Assembly (NCBI GenBank): GCA_963677355.2
Contig: CAXXXQ010000001.1
Span: forward strand, 522,464 to 586,463
Direction: 5' to 3'
Origin: Thiomicrorhabdus sp963677355
GTDB taxonomy: Bacteria; Pseudomonadota; Gammaproteobacteria; Thiomicrospirales; Thiomicrospiraceae
DNA: 64,000 bases
Shown here: piece after piece, positions 23,548 to 33,104 of the stretch
How the letters are laid out: every line of letters begins with the position of its first letter
Numbering within the stretch: the first letter of the stretch is position 1
Position numbers and translations under genes: made by a program
Notes under the pieces: model-generated
The model's input: the letters and a program-made list of their open reading frames with translations, nothing else
What the model was told of the DNA's origin: nothing
Databases searched by the model: none

Positions 23548-24282
23548 TTAACCGAAGTATTTTTCTAGATCATCGGAACCACCGATGTATTCACCTTCGA
23601 TGAAAATTTGCGGTACTGTATCCGCATTTGCAACAGCGCGTAGTGTACGTGAAGTCACACCTGCATTAGATACTTCAATCTCTTCATAAGAGATACCCTT
23701 ATCTTCAAGCATCGCTTTTGCTTTCGCGCAGAACGGGCAACCTTTCTTCGTGAAGATAGTCGCAACCTTGGCCGGTTTCGCTTCCGGATTGATGTAGTTC
23801 AACATGGTATCCGCATCAGATACTTCAAACGGGTCACCCGGAACTTCAGGTTCGATAAACATCTTCTCAACCTTGCCGTCTTTTACCAGCATTGAATAGC
23901 GCCATGAACGCATACCGAAACCAAGATCTTCTTTGTTCACCAACATGCCCATTCCATCGGAAAACTCACCGTTTCCGTCCGGAATTAGTGTGACGTTATC
24001 TGCTTCCTGGTCTTTTGCCCATTCGTTCATAACAAAAGTATCGTTTACCGACATACAGACAATTTCATCAACACCATTCTCAAAGAAAACAGGAGCCAGC
24101 TCGTTAAAACGAGGTAGGTGAGTTGACGAACAAGTTGGAGTGAACGCGCCGGGAAGTGAAAATACTACGACCGTTCTACCTTTAAAAATATCGTCTGAAT
24201 TAATATTTACCCACTCACCATTTTGACGAGTACGGAATACTACGCTTGGTACCATTTGACCTTCACGGTTTTCTAAAGCCAT
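23548..24282 (-). CDS. Peroxiredoxin-glutaredoxin fusion (hybrid Prx5)
   Basis: A 244-residue fusion. The N-terminal peroxiredoxin 5 domain (about 1-165) has the peroxidatic Cys in PGAFTPTCSSTHLPRF. The C-terminal glutaredoxin (about 170-244) has the dithiol site KGCPFCAKAK and the glutathione-binding TVPQIFIEGEYIGGSDDL region. Such hybrids, known from Haemophilus and Vibrio, reduce peroxides with glutathione without a separate glutaredoxin. AGGAG precedes the ATG. The neighbouring gor supplies reduced glutathione. A possible OxyR site is upstream. Confidence 0.96.
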   Translation of the reverse strand: MALENREGQMVPSVVFRTRQNGEWVNINSDDIFKGRTVVVFSLPGAFTPTCSSTHLPRFNELAPVFFENGVDEIVCMSVNDTFVMNEWAKDQEADNVTLIPDGNGEFSDGMGMLVNKEDLGFGMRSWRYSMLVKDGKVEKMFIEPEVPGDPFEVSDADTMLNYINPEAKPAKVATIFTKKGCPFCAKAKAMLEDKGISYEEIEVSNAGVTSRTLRAVANADTVPQIFIEGEYIGGSDDLEKYFG

Positions 24283-24424
24283 CTGTTTTCTCCTAGTTTA
24301 AGAACTGTTAGTGATTTATTTTGAACTAAGTTTTTTATCTATTTAAATCAACTGTCTCGCTGACTTGAAGCTTAGTTTAGAAAAAACCCTAAATTAAGTA
24401 AAATTAATTGTTTTAACCAGAATG

Positions 24425-24439
24425 ATAGTTTTTCACTAT
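24425..24439. promoter_or_regulatory. Possible OxyR-type site upstream of the peroxiredoxin-glutaredoxin gene
   Basis: ATAG-N7-CTAT occurs at 24425-24439, the half-site spacing of the OxyR consensus (ATAGnTnnnAnCTAT); one of the two inner positions also matches. A convincing second half-site seven bases away is not seen. It lies about 145 bases before the start of a peroxide-defence gene, where OxyR control would make sense. A single ATAG-N7-CTAT match can arise by chance in A/T-rich DNA. Confidence 0.35.
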
Positions 24440-24508
24440 ATGCCTACATAACCCTTAAAAACAAAGGGCTACAGCCTTGCTGATTTTCCAAAATACCCGA
24501 AAAAATAT

Positions 24509-24958
24509 TTACTGGAGAGTCGAGCCTTGCAAAGAACGCATAAAAGGTTCCAATAAATCCTTTTCTTGAGCATACTTCATCATCAATCCCAAAATCGCCT
24601 GATCTTCATGCTGCGAGGCAATACGAGCACAAAGTTGAAAGTCGCGATCCGTCACACTGCCGCTAAAAGCGCCTAACTCAAGTAGCGCGGCAACCATACC
24701 GACATTCTTCAGTAAACAAGCCGCTTGGATCGGTTTCACACTCTCGCCGGCCGCATCTTTAGCCACCTCTTTCTGCGCCGAAACAAAATGCTCCTGAACC
24801 AAAACCATCGTCATCCAATAGTTCATTTCAGGCGCCTCGTCACTTTCCAGCACATTCATAAAGATTTCAAACGGGTCAATGCCTTTATCCCTAACCAGAC
24901 CGGCCGTAATTCTGGCAAAAGGACCTCTTTGTACTTCGTCCAGATTCAATAAGTTCAT
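24509..24958 (-). CDS. Conserved-looking helical protein of unknown function
   Basis: A 149-residue, soluble, probably all-helical protein. No family is recognised. Segments such as KPIQAACLLKNVGMVAALLELGAFSG and FQLCARIASQHEDQAILGLMMKYAQEKDL (both cited in part) resemble an ankyrin- or armadillo-like helical layout, but no consensus repeat is clear. It is monocistronic, between the peroxiredoxin region and the efflux operon. The codon pattern and composition look like those of its neighbours, so it is probably a real gene. Confidence 0.7.
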   Translation of the reverse strand: MNLLNLDEVQRGPFARITAGLVRDKGIDPFEIFMNVLESDEAPEMNYWMTMVLVQEHFVSAQKEVAKDAAGESVKPIQAACLLKNVGMVAALLELGAFSGSVTDRDFQLCARIASQHEDQAILGLMMKYAQEKDLLEPFMRSLQGSTLQ

Positions 24959-25184
24959 ACGATATCCATCTTATTTATCAAACTATTCTGTCTATTATAG
25001 TGGGCATGTCAAGAATTGCTAACGACCTGCCTATATTTCAATTGCGTCGCTTCTGGAAGCCGGGGTTCTTCCTTAAAATTTGCACATTCCGTTTTACCAA
25101 GTTTCTATATACTTAAATCTATATTAGTCGTACCTTATAAAGACGGGCTTCGTTACATGAAGTCTTCCCTGTTGGAGATTGACC

Positions 25185-26633
25185 ATGCGGCAGCTATGGA
25201 TTTCTATACCACTTATTTCAGCCATTTTGACTGGTTGCAGTACACCGGCAGCTAAAATTGTTCCGCCAGCCGACCAGCTATTGAGTTCTGAAACGCAGGC
25301 AAATCGGCTATCTGAAGCCAGTCAGTCTGTTGCACCGGACAATCCTTGGTGGATCAAACTGCAAGATCCACTACTCGACCGACTGGTCAAACAAGCGATT
25401 GCCGCCAACCCCGACTTGCTCTCCGCCTACTCGGCCATTAAAGAAGCGAGAGCTTATCACTTGAAAACCGACGCCAGTCGCCTACCGGAAGTCTCTTTGA
25501 ACGGCGGTTACAACTACCGCTATGACAACGCCAGCGAACAGAACACAGATACCTTTTCGGCCAGCCTGGATGCGCAGTGGGAACTTGACCTTTTTGAGCG
25601 AAACCTGAACACCACCAAAGCAGCAATGGAATCTTATTTAGCCACGGAAGCAAGCTATACCGATGCATTGATTTCTCTTTCCGCCGAAGTCGCCAATACC
25701 TATATCGAATTGATCAACCAGCAGGCGCAACTCAAATACCTTAAAAGCAGCTTGTCCAGCTGGCGGCAAACCATTGAATTAATGGACTGGCAAGTTCAAG
25801 CCGGTTTGGAAACTCGCTTGGCACTGGAACAAGCTAAACGGAGCTATGCACAAAACAGAGCCTCCATTCCAAGCTATGACGCTACCATTATCGAACTAAA
25901 ACACACACTGGCAACCTTATTGGGCGTAACCATCGATCAGCTGCCGGCAGAGCTGAATCAGTCGGATAATTTTCCGACCAATCCGACGATTTCTTTATCG
26001 GTTTTACCGGCTGACATCGTCAAGCAGCGTCCCGACGTCAAGGCCGCTGAACATCAAGCCCAAGCCGCAGCTTATGAAATAGCCATTGCCGAAGCTGACC
26101 TGCTACCCGCACTGACGCTGAGCGGCTCCTTGAGCAATACAACTGAAACGCTGGCAAAACTCTTTTCACTAGAAAGGTTAATCACCAGTTTAAGTGCCGG
26201 CCTCACCCAGAATTTAATCGACCATGACCAGCGCCAACAACAAGTCTATATAAAACAAGAACAAGCACTGCAAGCCTTGTTGACCTATAAAAAAACGGTG
26301 CTGGCAGCTCTATCGGAAATAGGTCTGAGCGCAGATCAAATCACCTCAAACCAAGCGCAGCTTAAAGCCTTAAAAACCGCACTGGATACCTCGCAACTCG
26401 AAGAGAGGTTGGCGCAACTCCAATATAACGCCGGCGAAGCGGATTTCTATCAAGTCTTAAGCGCGCAAAGAACCCGTTTGGAACTGCAACAGCAATTCAC
26501 CAATGCCCGCAGTCAAGGGCTGAAATACACCATTAACCTAACCAAAGCCACCATGGGAAATTGGGCCTGGAACTATACAGAAAAGCTCATTGCAACAGAG
26601 GCAAAGGATACAAGCGATGAACCAGCAAAATAA
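25185..26633 (+). CDS. Outer-membrane efflux lipoprotein, NodT/TolC family
   Basis: A 482-residue outer-membrane channel of a tripartite efflux system. The signal ends in a lipobox ILTGC (Cys17), and two internally homologous OEP repeats (about 60-250 and 280-470) are rich in heptads and Ala/Gln/Leu. NPWWIKLQDPLLDRLVKQAI and LPADIVKQRPDVKAAEHQAQAA are NodT-family hallmarks, both cited in part. GGAG is seven bases before the ATG at 25185; a TTG six bases earlier is too close to the ribosome site. The next gene starts 17 bases before this stop, so the operon is tightly coupled. Confidence 0.93.
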   Translation: MRQLWISIPLISAILTGCSTPAAKIVPPADQLLSSETQANRLSEASQSVAPDNPWWIKLQDPLLDRLVKQAIAANPDLLSAYSAIKEARAYHLKTDASRLPEVSLNGGYNYRYDNASEQNTDTFSASLDAQWELDLFERNLNTTKAAMESYLATEASYTDALISLSAEVANTYIELINQQAQLKYLKSSLSSWRQTIELMDWQVQAGLETRLALEQAKRSYAQNRASIPSYDATIIELKHTLATLLGVTIDQLPAELNQSDNFPTNPTISLSVLPADIVKQRPDVKAAEHQAQAAAYEIAIAEADLLPALTLSGSLSNTTETLAKLFSLERLITSLSAGLTQNLIDHDQRQQQVYIKQEQALQALLTYKKTVLAALSEIGLSADQITSNQAQLKALKTALDTSQLEERLAQLQYNAGEADFYQVLSAQRTRLELQQQFTNARSQGLKYTINLTKATMGNWAWNYTEKLIATEAKDTSDEPAK

Positions 26634-27903
26634 TCACGAACAAGATTCCGTACTGTCTCAACTGCAATCAAAACCGAAACGTTTGAATAGGCGCTTATTT
26701 TGGATAGCAGGGGTTGCGCTCATCGTTATCGTCGCTTACTTCTCGGCAAGCTTCTGGCTGCAACAAGACAGCGGTGAACCTATCTATCAAACCGCAAAGG
26801 TTTCACGTGGAGACATTCGTGCCACGGTTTCGGCGACCGGAACCCTTGAACCGACTAATCAGGTCGAGGTGGGGAGCGAGCTCTCCGGAACCGTGGAAAA
26901 AGTCTATGTTGACTATAACGACAAAGTCAGCAAAGGCCAATTACTGGCTGAGCTTAACACCGATAAACTCAATGCACAGGTACTGCAATCAAAAGCTTCC
27001 CTAAAAGTAGCCGAGGCCAATGTATTAGAAGCGCAAGCCACTCTGCAAGAAGCGCAAGACGAATATGCACGGCTGCAAAAAGTGTTCAAGCTTTCCAATG
27101 GGCAGCTGCCGTCGGAAAAAGAGTTAATGGCGGCCAAAGCGGCTAAAAACCGAGCTCTGGCAGCTAAAACCACTGCTCTGGCCAATGTCGAACAAGCGAA
27201 AGCCAGCCTAGAACAGAATGAAACCGATTTAGCCAAAGCCAAAATTCACTCGCCGATTAACGGTATTGTCTTGGAAAAATCCATTGAAGCCGGACAAACC
27301 GTGGCCGCAACCATGACTGCCCCGGTACTGTTTACCCTTGCCGAAGACCTGACCAGTATGGAGTTGCAGGTTGATGTGGACGAAGCCGATGTAGGACAGG
27401 TTCAAGAGGGGCAATCTGCCGTTTTCACGGTAGACGCTTACCCGAACCGAAGCTTTCCGGCCACCATCAAACAGGTTCGTTTCGGGGCCGAGTCAACCGA
27501 TGGTGTCGTCACCTATGCTACCCTACTCACCGTCGAGAATAACGACATGATTCTGCGCCCGGGCATGACGGCATCGGCCGATATCCTCGTTAAAGAAAAA
27601 ACGAATGTCTTAATGATACCGATGGCGGCATTGCGCTTTACTCCCCAATTAATCTCTTCAGAACCTAAGTCCGAGACCACTTTAATGCAGTCATTCATGC
27701 CCAGAGCCCCTCGTTCAAACCAGCAAGTCGTGAAAAGCAAAGTGACAAACGGTTATAAAGAAGTCTGGAAAAAGACCGCCCAAACCTTGGAATCCATTTT
27801 GATCAAAACCGGAGATTCAAATGAATCCATGATTGAGGTGATCGAAGGCAATCTGCATGAAGGGGATGAAATCATTACCGGCGTCGAGGTGCCGCTGAAA
27901 TGA
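26617..27903 (+). CDS. Periplasmic adaptor subunit, MacA/HlyD family
   Basis: A 428-residue membrane fusion protein linking the inner-membrane transporter to the outer-membrane channel. After a short cytoplasmic N-terminus there is one membrane helix (about 28-48). The lipoyl half-motifs VSATGTLEPTNQVEVGSELSG and IHSPINGIVLEKSIEAGQTV flank a long alpha-helical hairpin with many Ala/Lys/Gln residues; both are cited in part. The beta-barrel and membrane-proximal domains follow. The start at 26617 has AAGGA upstream and overlaps the channel gene. It overlaps the next gene by ATGA. The similarity to MacA suggests export of a macrolide, peptide or lipid-like compound. Confidence 0.93.
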   Translation: MNQQNNHEQDSVLSQLQSKPKRLNRRLFWIAGVALIVIVAYFSASFWLQQDSGEPIYQTAKVSRGDIRATVSATGTLEPTNQVEVGSELSGTVEKVYVDYNDKVSKGQLLAELNTDKLNAQVLQSKASLKVAEANVLEAQATLQEAQDEYARLQKVFKLSNGQLPSEKELMAAKAAKNRALAAKTTALANVEQAKASLEQNETDLAKAKIHSPINGIVLEKSIEAGQTVAATMTAPVLFTLAEDLTSMELQVDVDEADVGQVQEGQSAVFTVDAYPNRSFPATIKQVRFGAESTDGVVTYATLLTVENNDMILRPGMTASADILVKEKTNVLMIPMAALRFTPQLISSEPKSETTLMQSFMPRAPRSNQQVVKSKVTNGYKEVWKKTAQTLESILIKTGDSNESMIEVIEGNLHEGDEIITGVEVPLK

Positions 27904-28616
27904 CGGATTCAACCGTAAAAACTCCGCTGATTGCGCTAAGAAACATCAGTAAAGTATATGGCTCCGGCAGCAATGCTTTCAACGCACTCAAAGATGTTTC
28001 TCTAGAAATCCAAGCCGGCGAATTTGTGGCCATCATGGGACCCAGCGGTTCAGGAAAATCGACAGCCATGAACTTGCTGGGCTGTCTGGACACCCCGACC
28101 ACCGGAAACTACTTTTTTAAAGGCATTGAAGTTGAAAACCTGAATCGTGACCAACTTGCCCTACTGCGCAGACATTACTTAGGTTTTGTCTTCCAAGGCT
28201 TCAACCTGCTGGCAAGAACCTCCGCCATCGAGAATGTCGAATTACCGCTCATCTACCGTGGCGAGTCAGCGCGAGCCAGACGCGAAGGCGCTTTCCAAGC
28301 CCTTGAACGTGTCGGTCTGGAAGACTGGGCCGACCACTCTCCCGGCGAACTCTCCGGCGGCCAACAACAACGTGTCGCCATTGCCCGCGCACTGGTAACT
28401 CATCCCAAAGTCCTGCTAGCAGACGAACCGACGGGAAATCTAGACACCGCTCGCAGCCAGGAAATCATGGAGCTGTTGAAAAGCCTCAACGAAGACGGCA
28501 TTACCATCATCATGGTCACCCACGAGCCGGATATGGCCGAGTATGCAAGCCGTATCATCCATTTCGTTGACGGAGAGATTGAAAGAGACGAACAACCTAA
28601 CGGAGGGAACCGATGA
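27900..28616 (+). CDS. ABC transporter ATP-binding protein, MacB/LolD-like
   Basis: A 238-residue ATPase. Walker A GPSGSGKST, Q-loop VFQGFNLL, signature LSGGQQQR, Walker B VLLADEPTG and the H-loop VTHEPD are all intact. It pairs with the FtsX-like permease that follows; in E. coli MacB the two are fused, here they are separate. Its start overlaps the adaptor stop by four bases (ATGA), and its stop overlaps the permease start in the same way. Confidence 0.96.
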   Translation: MTDSTVKTPLIALRNISKVYGSGSNAFNALKDVSLEIQAGEFVAIMGPSGSGKSTAMNLLGCLDTPTTGNYFFKGIEVENLNRDQLALLRRHYLGFVFQGFNLLARTSAIENVELPLIYRGESARARREGAFQALERVGLEDWADHSPGELSGGQQQRVAIARALVTHPKVLLADEPTGNLDTARSQEIMELLKSLNEDGITIIMVTHEPDMAEYASRIIHFVDGEIERDEQPNGGNR

Positions 28617-29818
28617 TCTGGAATGCATTACAACTGGCCCTCAGAGAGATTCGTCGCAACTTGATGCGTTCGATCCTGACCATGCTCGGCATCATTATCG
28701 GCGTCGCCGCCGTAATCACCATGGTGACGCTGGGTAACGGTGCCACCGCACAGGTCACCGCACAAATATCCAGTTTGGGTAGCAACCTACTGATGATTCG
28801 CCCCGGACAACGACTCGGGCCGGGAAGAGACTCCAACGCCAAGAAATTCAAAGTCACCGATGCCGATGCAATTCGTAAAGAGATCAACTCCATTTTGGCC
28901 GTCTCGCCGACCGCCGGAGCCTCCGGCACGGTCGTCTATGGTAACGACAACTGGTCCACTTCCATAGTCGGTTCCAATAACGACTATTTCATTACCGGAA
29001 ATTGGGACTTTAAAACCGGCCGCGAGTTTACCGATGCGGAATTAAAATCGGGGAAATCGGTGTGCATTATCGGCAGCACCATTGTCAAGGAACTGCTCGG
29101 TGATACCGAACCGCTTGGCGAGAAGATTCGCATGGGCAGCTTCTCCTGTAAAGTCATTGGCGTGCTTGAATCCAAAGGTCAATCGATGATGGGTAACGAC
29201 CAAGACGATACCATCGTCATGCCGTTAAAAACGGTTCAACGCAGATTGACTGGTAACGATGATGTAACCATGATTCGAGTCTCCGTCAAACCAAATGTCG
29301 ATACCGATGTCGTCAACCGTGCAATCACTCTGCTACTCCGTGATTTAAGGCATCTGAGCGACAACGAGAAAAATGACTTTTCGGTCATGGATACTCGACA
29401 GATTACCGAAACCCTGACCAGTACCACCAAAATCATGACCATGCTGCTTGGTGCCGTGGCGGCCGTCAGCTTAGTGGTCGGCGGCATCGGCATTATGAAT
29501 ATCATGCTGGTCTCGGTCACGGAGAGAACCAAAGAGATCGGCATTCGTCTTGCGATCGGCGCTCTGGAAAGAGATGTGTTATGGCAGTTTCTGGTTGAAG
29601 CCATGGTATTGTCGTCTCTCGGCGGGGCGATCGGCATCTTGCTCGCGCTAGCGACTTCAGCCATTTTAAGTAACGTCATGGCCATTCCATTGATACTGGA
29701 TATCAATATCATGGTGATGGCTTTCGTTTTCTCGGCCGCAGTGGGCATCATATTCGGCTATATGCCGGCTAGAAATGCGGCTCGCCTTAATCCGATCGAT
29801 GCTCTAAGACATGAATAA
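28613..29818 (+). CDS. ABC transporter permease, MacB/FtsX family
   Basis: A 401-residue permease with the MacB-type topology: one N-terminal helix (about 20-45, TMLGIIIGVAAVITMVTLG), a large periplasmic MacB-PCD domain (about 50-270), and three C-terminal helices in the FtsX domain. VVGGIGIMNIMLVSVTERTKEIGIR is the hallmark and is cited only in part. It forms the type VII ABC transporter with the preceding ATPase, working with the adaptor and NodT channel. Four genes overlap head to tail, so they are one operon. Confidence 0.95.
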   Translation: MIWNALQLALREIRRNLMRSILTMLGIIIGVAAVITMVTLGNGATAQVTAQISSLGSNLLMIRPGQRLGPGRDSNAKKFKVTDADAIRKEINSILAVSPTAGASGTVVYGNDNWSTSIVGSNNDYFITGNWDFKTGREFTDAELKSGKSVCIIGSTIVKELLGDTEPLGEKIRMGSFSCKVIGVLESKGQSMMGNDQDDTIVMPLKTVQRRLTGNDDVTMIRVSVKPNVDTDVVNRAITLLLRDLRHLSDNEKNDFSVMDTRQITETLTSTTKIMTMLLGAVAAVSLVVGGIGIMNIMLVSVTERTKEIGIRLAIGALERDVLWQFLVEAMVLSSLGGAIGILLALATSAILSNVMAIPLILDINIMVMAFVFSAAVGIIFGYMPARNAARLNPIDALRHE

Positions 29819-29843
29819 GCTATGCACGAAGCTTGTGGGAAAG

Positions 29844-31025
29844 CTATAAAGCCAATCCACAAGCGACACCCGAAGCCCAAGCCCACTGGAAGTTGTAGCC
29901 ACCCAAGTGTCCGGTGACGTCGAGCACTTCGCCGATAAAATAGAGTCCGGGCTGCTTTTTGGCTTCAAAGGTTTTGGAGGATACTTCGTCGGTGTCCACG
30001 CCCCCTAAAGTCACTTCTGCCTTATCGTAGCCAGCCGTGTCGTCAGGATATAAAGTCCATTCGCTGATCTGTTTGGCATACTCCTGCAAACGTTCATCCG
30101 GAACATTGGAGAGCTGTGATTCAATCGGATACCACTCCAACCAAGCCTGCGCAAAACGTTTGGTCCAGTGCTGGGCCAACCATTTCTGAATACTTCCAGC
30201 AGAGGCTTTAAGCTGTTTTAGCTCTGCTAATACATCCTGATCCGGCAACAAGTTGAGTTTAATCGGCTGCCCTTTGTGCCAGTAGTTGGAGACCTGTAAA
30301 ATACCCGGTCCGCTAAGCCCGTTGTGAGTAAACAGCACCGCCTCTGTGAAGCTTGATGTTCCACATGAAACCTCGACATCCAAGGCAAGGCCGCTGAGCT
30401 CGGAGAAACGCGTTCGCCACTTACCTGCAAACACCAACGGTACCAAGCCCGGGCGGGTAGCCACCGTTTGCAAACCGAACTGTTTGGCCAACTCATAGCC
30501 GAAAGCGGAAGCTTTGAGTTTTTGAAAAGATAAAGCCCCGGTCGCCACCACCAGCTTGCTCGCTGCAAAAGTGCCCTCACTAGTTTGAATCACATAGCTA
30601 GCATCTTGATAATCGACTTGCGAAATGGTCGTCTTAAGCAAAAATTCGACGCCGGCCCAATCGCATTCGGTACGCAAGATTTGAATCAGATCAGAAGCTC
30701 GATTCAAGCAAAACAGCTTACCCAGCTCTCTTTGTTCAAACTCAAGCCCATGGCGTTCGACCAGCTCAATAAAGGCGGATGAAGGATAACGGGATAAAGC
30801 AGATTTCACGAAATGCGGGTTTTGCGAGATATAGTGATTTGGAGAGACATCCAGATTGGTGAAGTTACACTTTCCGCCCCCGGAAATACGGATTTTAGCG
30901 GCCGCTTTTGGTGCATGATCGATCAGCAAGACGCTTTTACCCTGATAACCCGCCGTAGCCGCACACATTAACCCGGATGCTCCTGCGCCAAGAATAATCA
31001 CATCATAGCTGGAATCTATATTCAT
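29844..31025 (-). CDS. BaiN/HI0933-family FAD-dependent oxidoreductase
   Basis: A 393-residue flavoprotein of unknown physiological role. The FAD-binding motif VIILGAGASGLMCAA is at the N-terminus, followed by the family stretch AKIRISGGGKCNFTN. The C-terminal EVTLGGVDTDEVSSKTFEAKK and GLYFIGEVLDVTGHLGGYNFQWAWASG are diagnostic (both cited in part). The frame is open from 31094, which would overlap the upstream gene by 44 bases; the ATG at 31025 places the FAD motif at the usual distance and is preferred. The family includes bile-acid reductases, but most members are uncharacterised. Confidence 0.9.
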   Translation of the reverse strand: MNIDSSYDVIILGAGASGLMCAATAGYQGKSVLLIDHAPKAAAKIRISGGGKCNFTNLDVSPNHYISQNPHFVKSALSRYPSSAFIELVERHGLEFEQRELGKLFCLNRASDLIQILRTECDWAGVEFLLKTTISQVDYQDASYVIQTSEGTFAASKLVVATGALSFQKLKASAFGYELAKQFGLQTVATRPGLVPLVFAGKWRTRFSELSGLALDVEVSCGTSSFTEAVLFTHNGLSGPGILQVSNYWHKGQPIKLNLLPDQDVLAELKQLKASAGSIQKWLAQHWTKRFAQAWLEWYPIESQLSNVPDERLQEYAKQISEWTLYPDDTAGYDKAEVTLGGVDTDEVSSKTFEAKKQPGLYFIGEVLDVTGHLGGYNFQWAWASGVACGLAL

Positions 31026-31050
31026 AAGCGGAGCTTCAATTAATTGATTG

Positions 31051-31791
31051 TTATAACGGCTGCCATTCGGCATTCCGTCGACGGGCTTCTTCAATCAGAG
31101 CTTGATAGCCTAGTAAGACCTCCGCTTCCAAACCTTCAACACCAAGATCAATGGTTCTCGAATCATCGGCCAAGATACTAGGCAGACTGAACAACCTTAA
31201 ACTCGGAAATTGCCGTTCAAACTGCTGCATAAATTCGACCCATTCCGATTCCTGACCGTTGATCAGCTTGATGCCTTTTTCGATAGTCGGACTTTGATAC
31301 AGATCGGCATAATAGCGGTTTAAGACCCATTCCATCATCGGCTTGGCCATCATCGGGAAACCGGGCATGAAATGGTGATTTTGAATGGAAAAACCGGGAA
31401 CTCGATTATAGAAATTAGGGATGATTTCCGCTCCCTTGGGGTATTCCGCCATATGAATGCGTTGCGGATAAGCCTCTTCGCCAAATTGCGCTTCAATCTC
31501 GGCAACGGCTTGCGGATGACGTTCAATCTGCAAGCCCAATGCTTGAGCCGCACTCTGTCGGGTACGATCATCCGGCGTTGCGCCGATGCCTCCGAAACTG
31601 AATACCATATCCCCGCTGGCGAAACTCTCTTTGAGAGTCTCCACCAGCAGTTGCGGTTCATCGCCGACAATTTTGACCCAGCTCAGATGCAATCCGCGCG
31701 GTCTAAGCAAACCGTTGGCCTGCGCCAAGTGTTTGTCCTGCCTTTTACCGGACAACACTTCATCGCCAATAATCAGTAATCCGATCTTCAT
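31051..31791 (-). CDS. MoaB/Mog-fold protein (CinA N-terminal-like, stand-alone)
   Basis: A 246-residue protein with the molybdopterin-binding fold: LLIIGDEVLSGKRQDKH at the start and SFGGIGATPDDRTRQSAA, the CinA-type version of the MoCF signature. It lacks the C-terminal CinA nicotinamide-nucleotide amidase domain, as do many short proteobacterial homologues. Its role is probably in nucleotide or cofactor metabolism rather than molybdenum cofactor synthesis, although it has the same fold as MoaB/Mog, and no other MoaB/Mog is seen in the window. It lies 25 bases before the flavoprotein gene. Confidence 0.88.
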   Translation of the reverse strand: MKIGLLIIGDEVLSGKRQDKHLAQANGLLRPRGLHLSWVKIVGDEPQLLVETLKESFASGDMVFSFGGIGATPDDRTRQSAAQALGLQIERHPQAVAEIEAQFGEEAYPQRIHMAEYPKGAEIIPNFYNRVPGFSIQNHHFMPGFPMMAKPMMEWVLNRYYADLYQSPTIEKGIKLINGQESEWVEFMQQFERQFPSLRLFSLPSILADDSRTIDLGVEGLEAEVLLGYQALIEEARRRNAEWQPL

Positions 31792-31864
31792 GATTCCATA
31801 CCTAGGTGAGTCGAGAATGGGTTGTTCAACCGCCTACCCTGCTTTTCAAAACTAACTTTGCAGG

Positions 31865-32098
31865 CTATTCGGCAACTTTGTCTTTGATCTCTTCTTTGGC
31901 GGGTTCTGCCGAATCACTGACGACATCGATGGCATCCTGAACATGATCACCGGTCTCTTCCAGTTTTTCTACCGCAGTTTGTGTTGAATCCAACAGACCG
32001 TAGGCGATATCACGACTGCCAAACCAATCAAACATGATCGCGGCGGCGATAAAGATTATGATCCAAATTAAGATGCTGATCTTTCCAAACAAATTCAT
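31865..32098 (-). CDS. Small membrane-anchored acidic protein, function unknown
   Basis: A 77-residue protein with one hydrophobic N-terminal segment (ISILIWIIIFIAAAIMF) followed by an acidic helical tail rich in Glu/Asp (AVEKLEETGDHVQDAIDVV). The start lies two bases after the previous stop and its AGAGG ribosome site overlaps that gene's end, so the two are translationally coupled. No family was recognised. Confidence 0.72.
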   Translation of the reverse strand: MNLFGKISILIWIIIFIAAAIMFDWFGSRDIAYGLLDSTQTAVEKLEETGDHVQDAIDVVSDSAEPAKEEIKDKVAE

Positions 32099-32100
32099 CT

Positions 32101-32970
32101 CTATTCCTCTGAATTTAAAGCTTGCTGTATTAAAAACTCTTTTAGTTGCATTGTCACGAGTTTCGCCAGTATCGAAACCGCCTTTTGTTGCGCCTCAATC
32201 TCGGTTGGCGCCTCAGCGACCACGACTTCATTAACCGTTACTACCGGCATCTGATACTGGCCTAACAAGGCAATATGTGAGTCAAACAGCCATTCACCTT
32301 TTTCATTTTGTCCGACCGTATCCAAGCTGTATTCGAGAACAAAATCAGGCGGTCTGGGAGAAAACTCGATACCGTAAGCGGCCATCGCCTTAAGCAACTC
32401 CGGCTCATAAGGCCGCCTCTCCCGAACCAGCGCTTTCATATTGAAAATCAGTTTTTTGGAAAGCTGGCTGACACGTCTATCCAAAAAAGGCATTAATCGG
32501 CTATTACGCAAGTTAGGCAGGCGGATATGCTGCTGCTTAAAAAGGCGTTCAATCAGCTTGCGCTCTTCTATATTGATCAAAGCCGGCATCAGATTTTCTA
32601 ACTGCTGATAGGTCTTTTGGCTTTCACTGACATGCACATATTTCGAAAGTGCTTTATCCAACTGCTCCAATCGTGGGAGTAACTTATCCTTTAAAAAAAC
32701 TTCATCAAACACTTCGGCATTTGATAGTTTGACCAAATCTAGTCGCTCCCGGACGGTGGTACGCAAAGAACGATTAAAGACCCCTTTATCTTCCGGTAAC
32801 TCGGCGATTAATTGCTGCCAAATTTCACTATGTTTTTTCAGAGGGTCGTCAGAAGCTGCCTGTAGCGGTTGACTTAACAGACATAATAGCGCCAAACAGA
32901 ATAGCGACAGGTAAAACGTAACCTGCTTAAAATCCTGTACAAACGGAATTTGGCGACTTGATATTAGCAA
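32101..32970 (-). CDS. Exported protein of unknown function
   Basis: A 289-residue protein with a hydrophobic signal (FYLSLFCLALLCLLSQPLQA) and a helical, charged body. The last third (VVTVNEVVVAEAPTEIEAQ, then a long helix AVSILAKLVTMQLKEFL) has a beta-then-helix pattern of small envelope domains, but no family is recognised. The first usable start is a TTG at 32970 with GAGAT upstream; no ATG occurs before the signal peptide, so TTG or a later minor start must be used. It is coupled to the 77-residue membrane protein downstream. Confidence 0.75.
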   Translation of the reverse strand: MLISSRQIPFVQDFKQVTFYLSLFCLALLCLLSQPLQAASDDPLKKHSEIWQQLIAELPEDKGVFNRSLRTTVRERLDLVKLSNAEVFDEVFLKDKLLPRLEQLDKALSKYVHVSESQKTYQQLENLMPALINIEERKLIERLFKQQHIRLPNLRNSRLMPFLDRRVSQLSKKLIFNMKALVRERRPYEPELLKAMAAYGIEFSPRPPDFVLEYSLDTVGQNEKGEWLFDSHIALLGQYQMPVVTVNEVVVAEAPTEIEAQQKAVSILAKLVTMQLKEFLIQQALNSEE

Positions 32971-33104
32971 TGGATATCTCTTTGTTAGTCTGTTTAAATC
33001 GGAAAGCGATTATGAATTGAAAACACATCTATCATCATACTGTATTTGGCCTCTCCAAACCACTGCATTAAAGGCTCGCTATCTCGATAAAATCTAAAGA
33101 AAAA

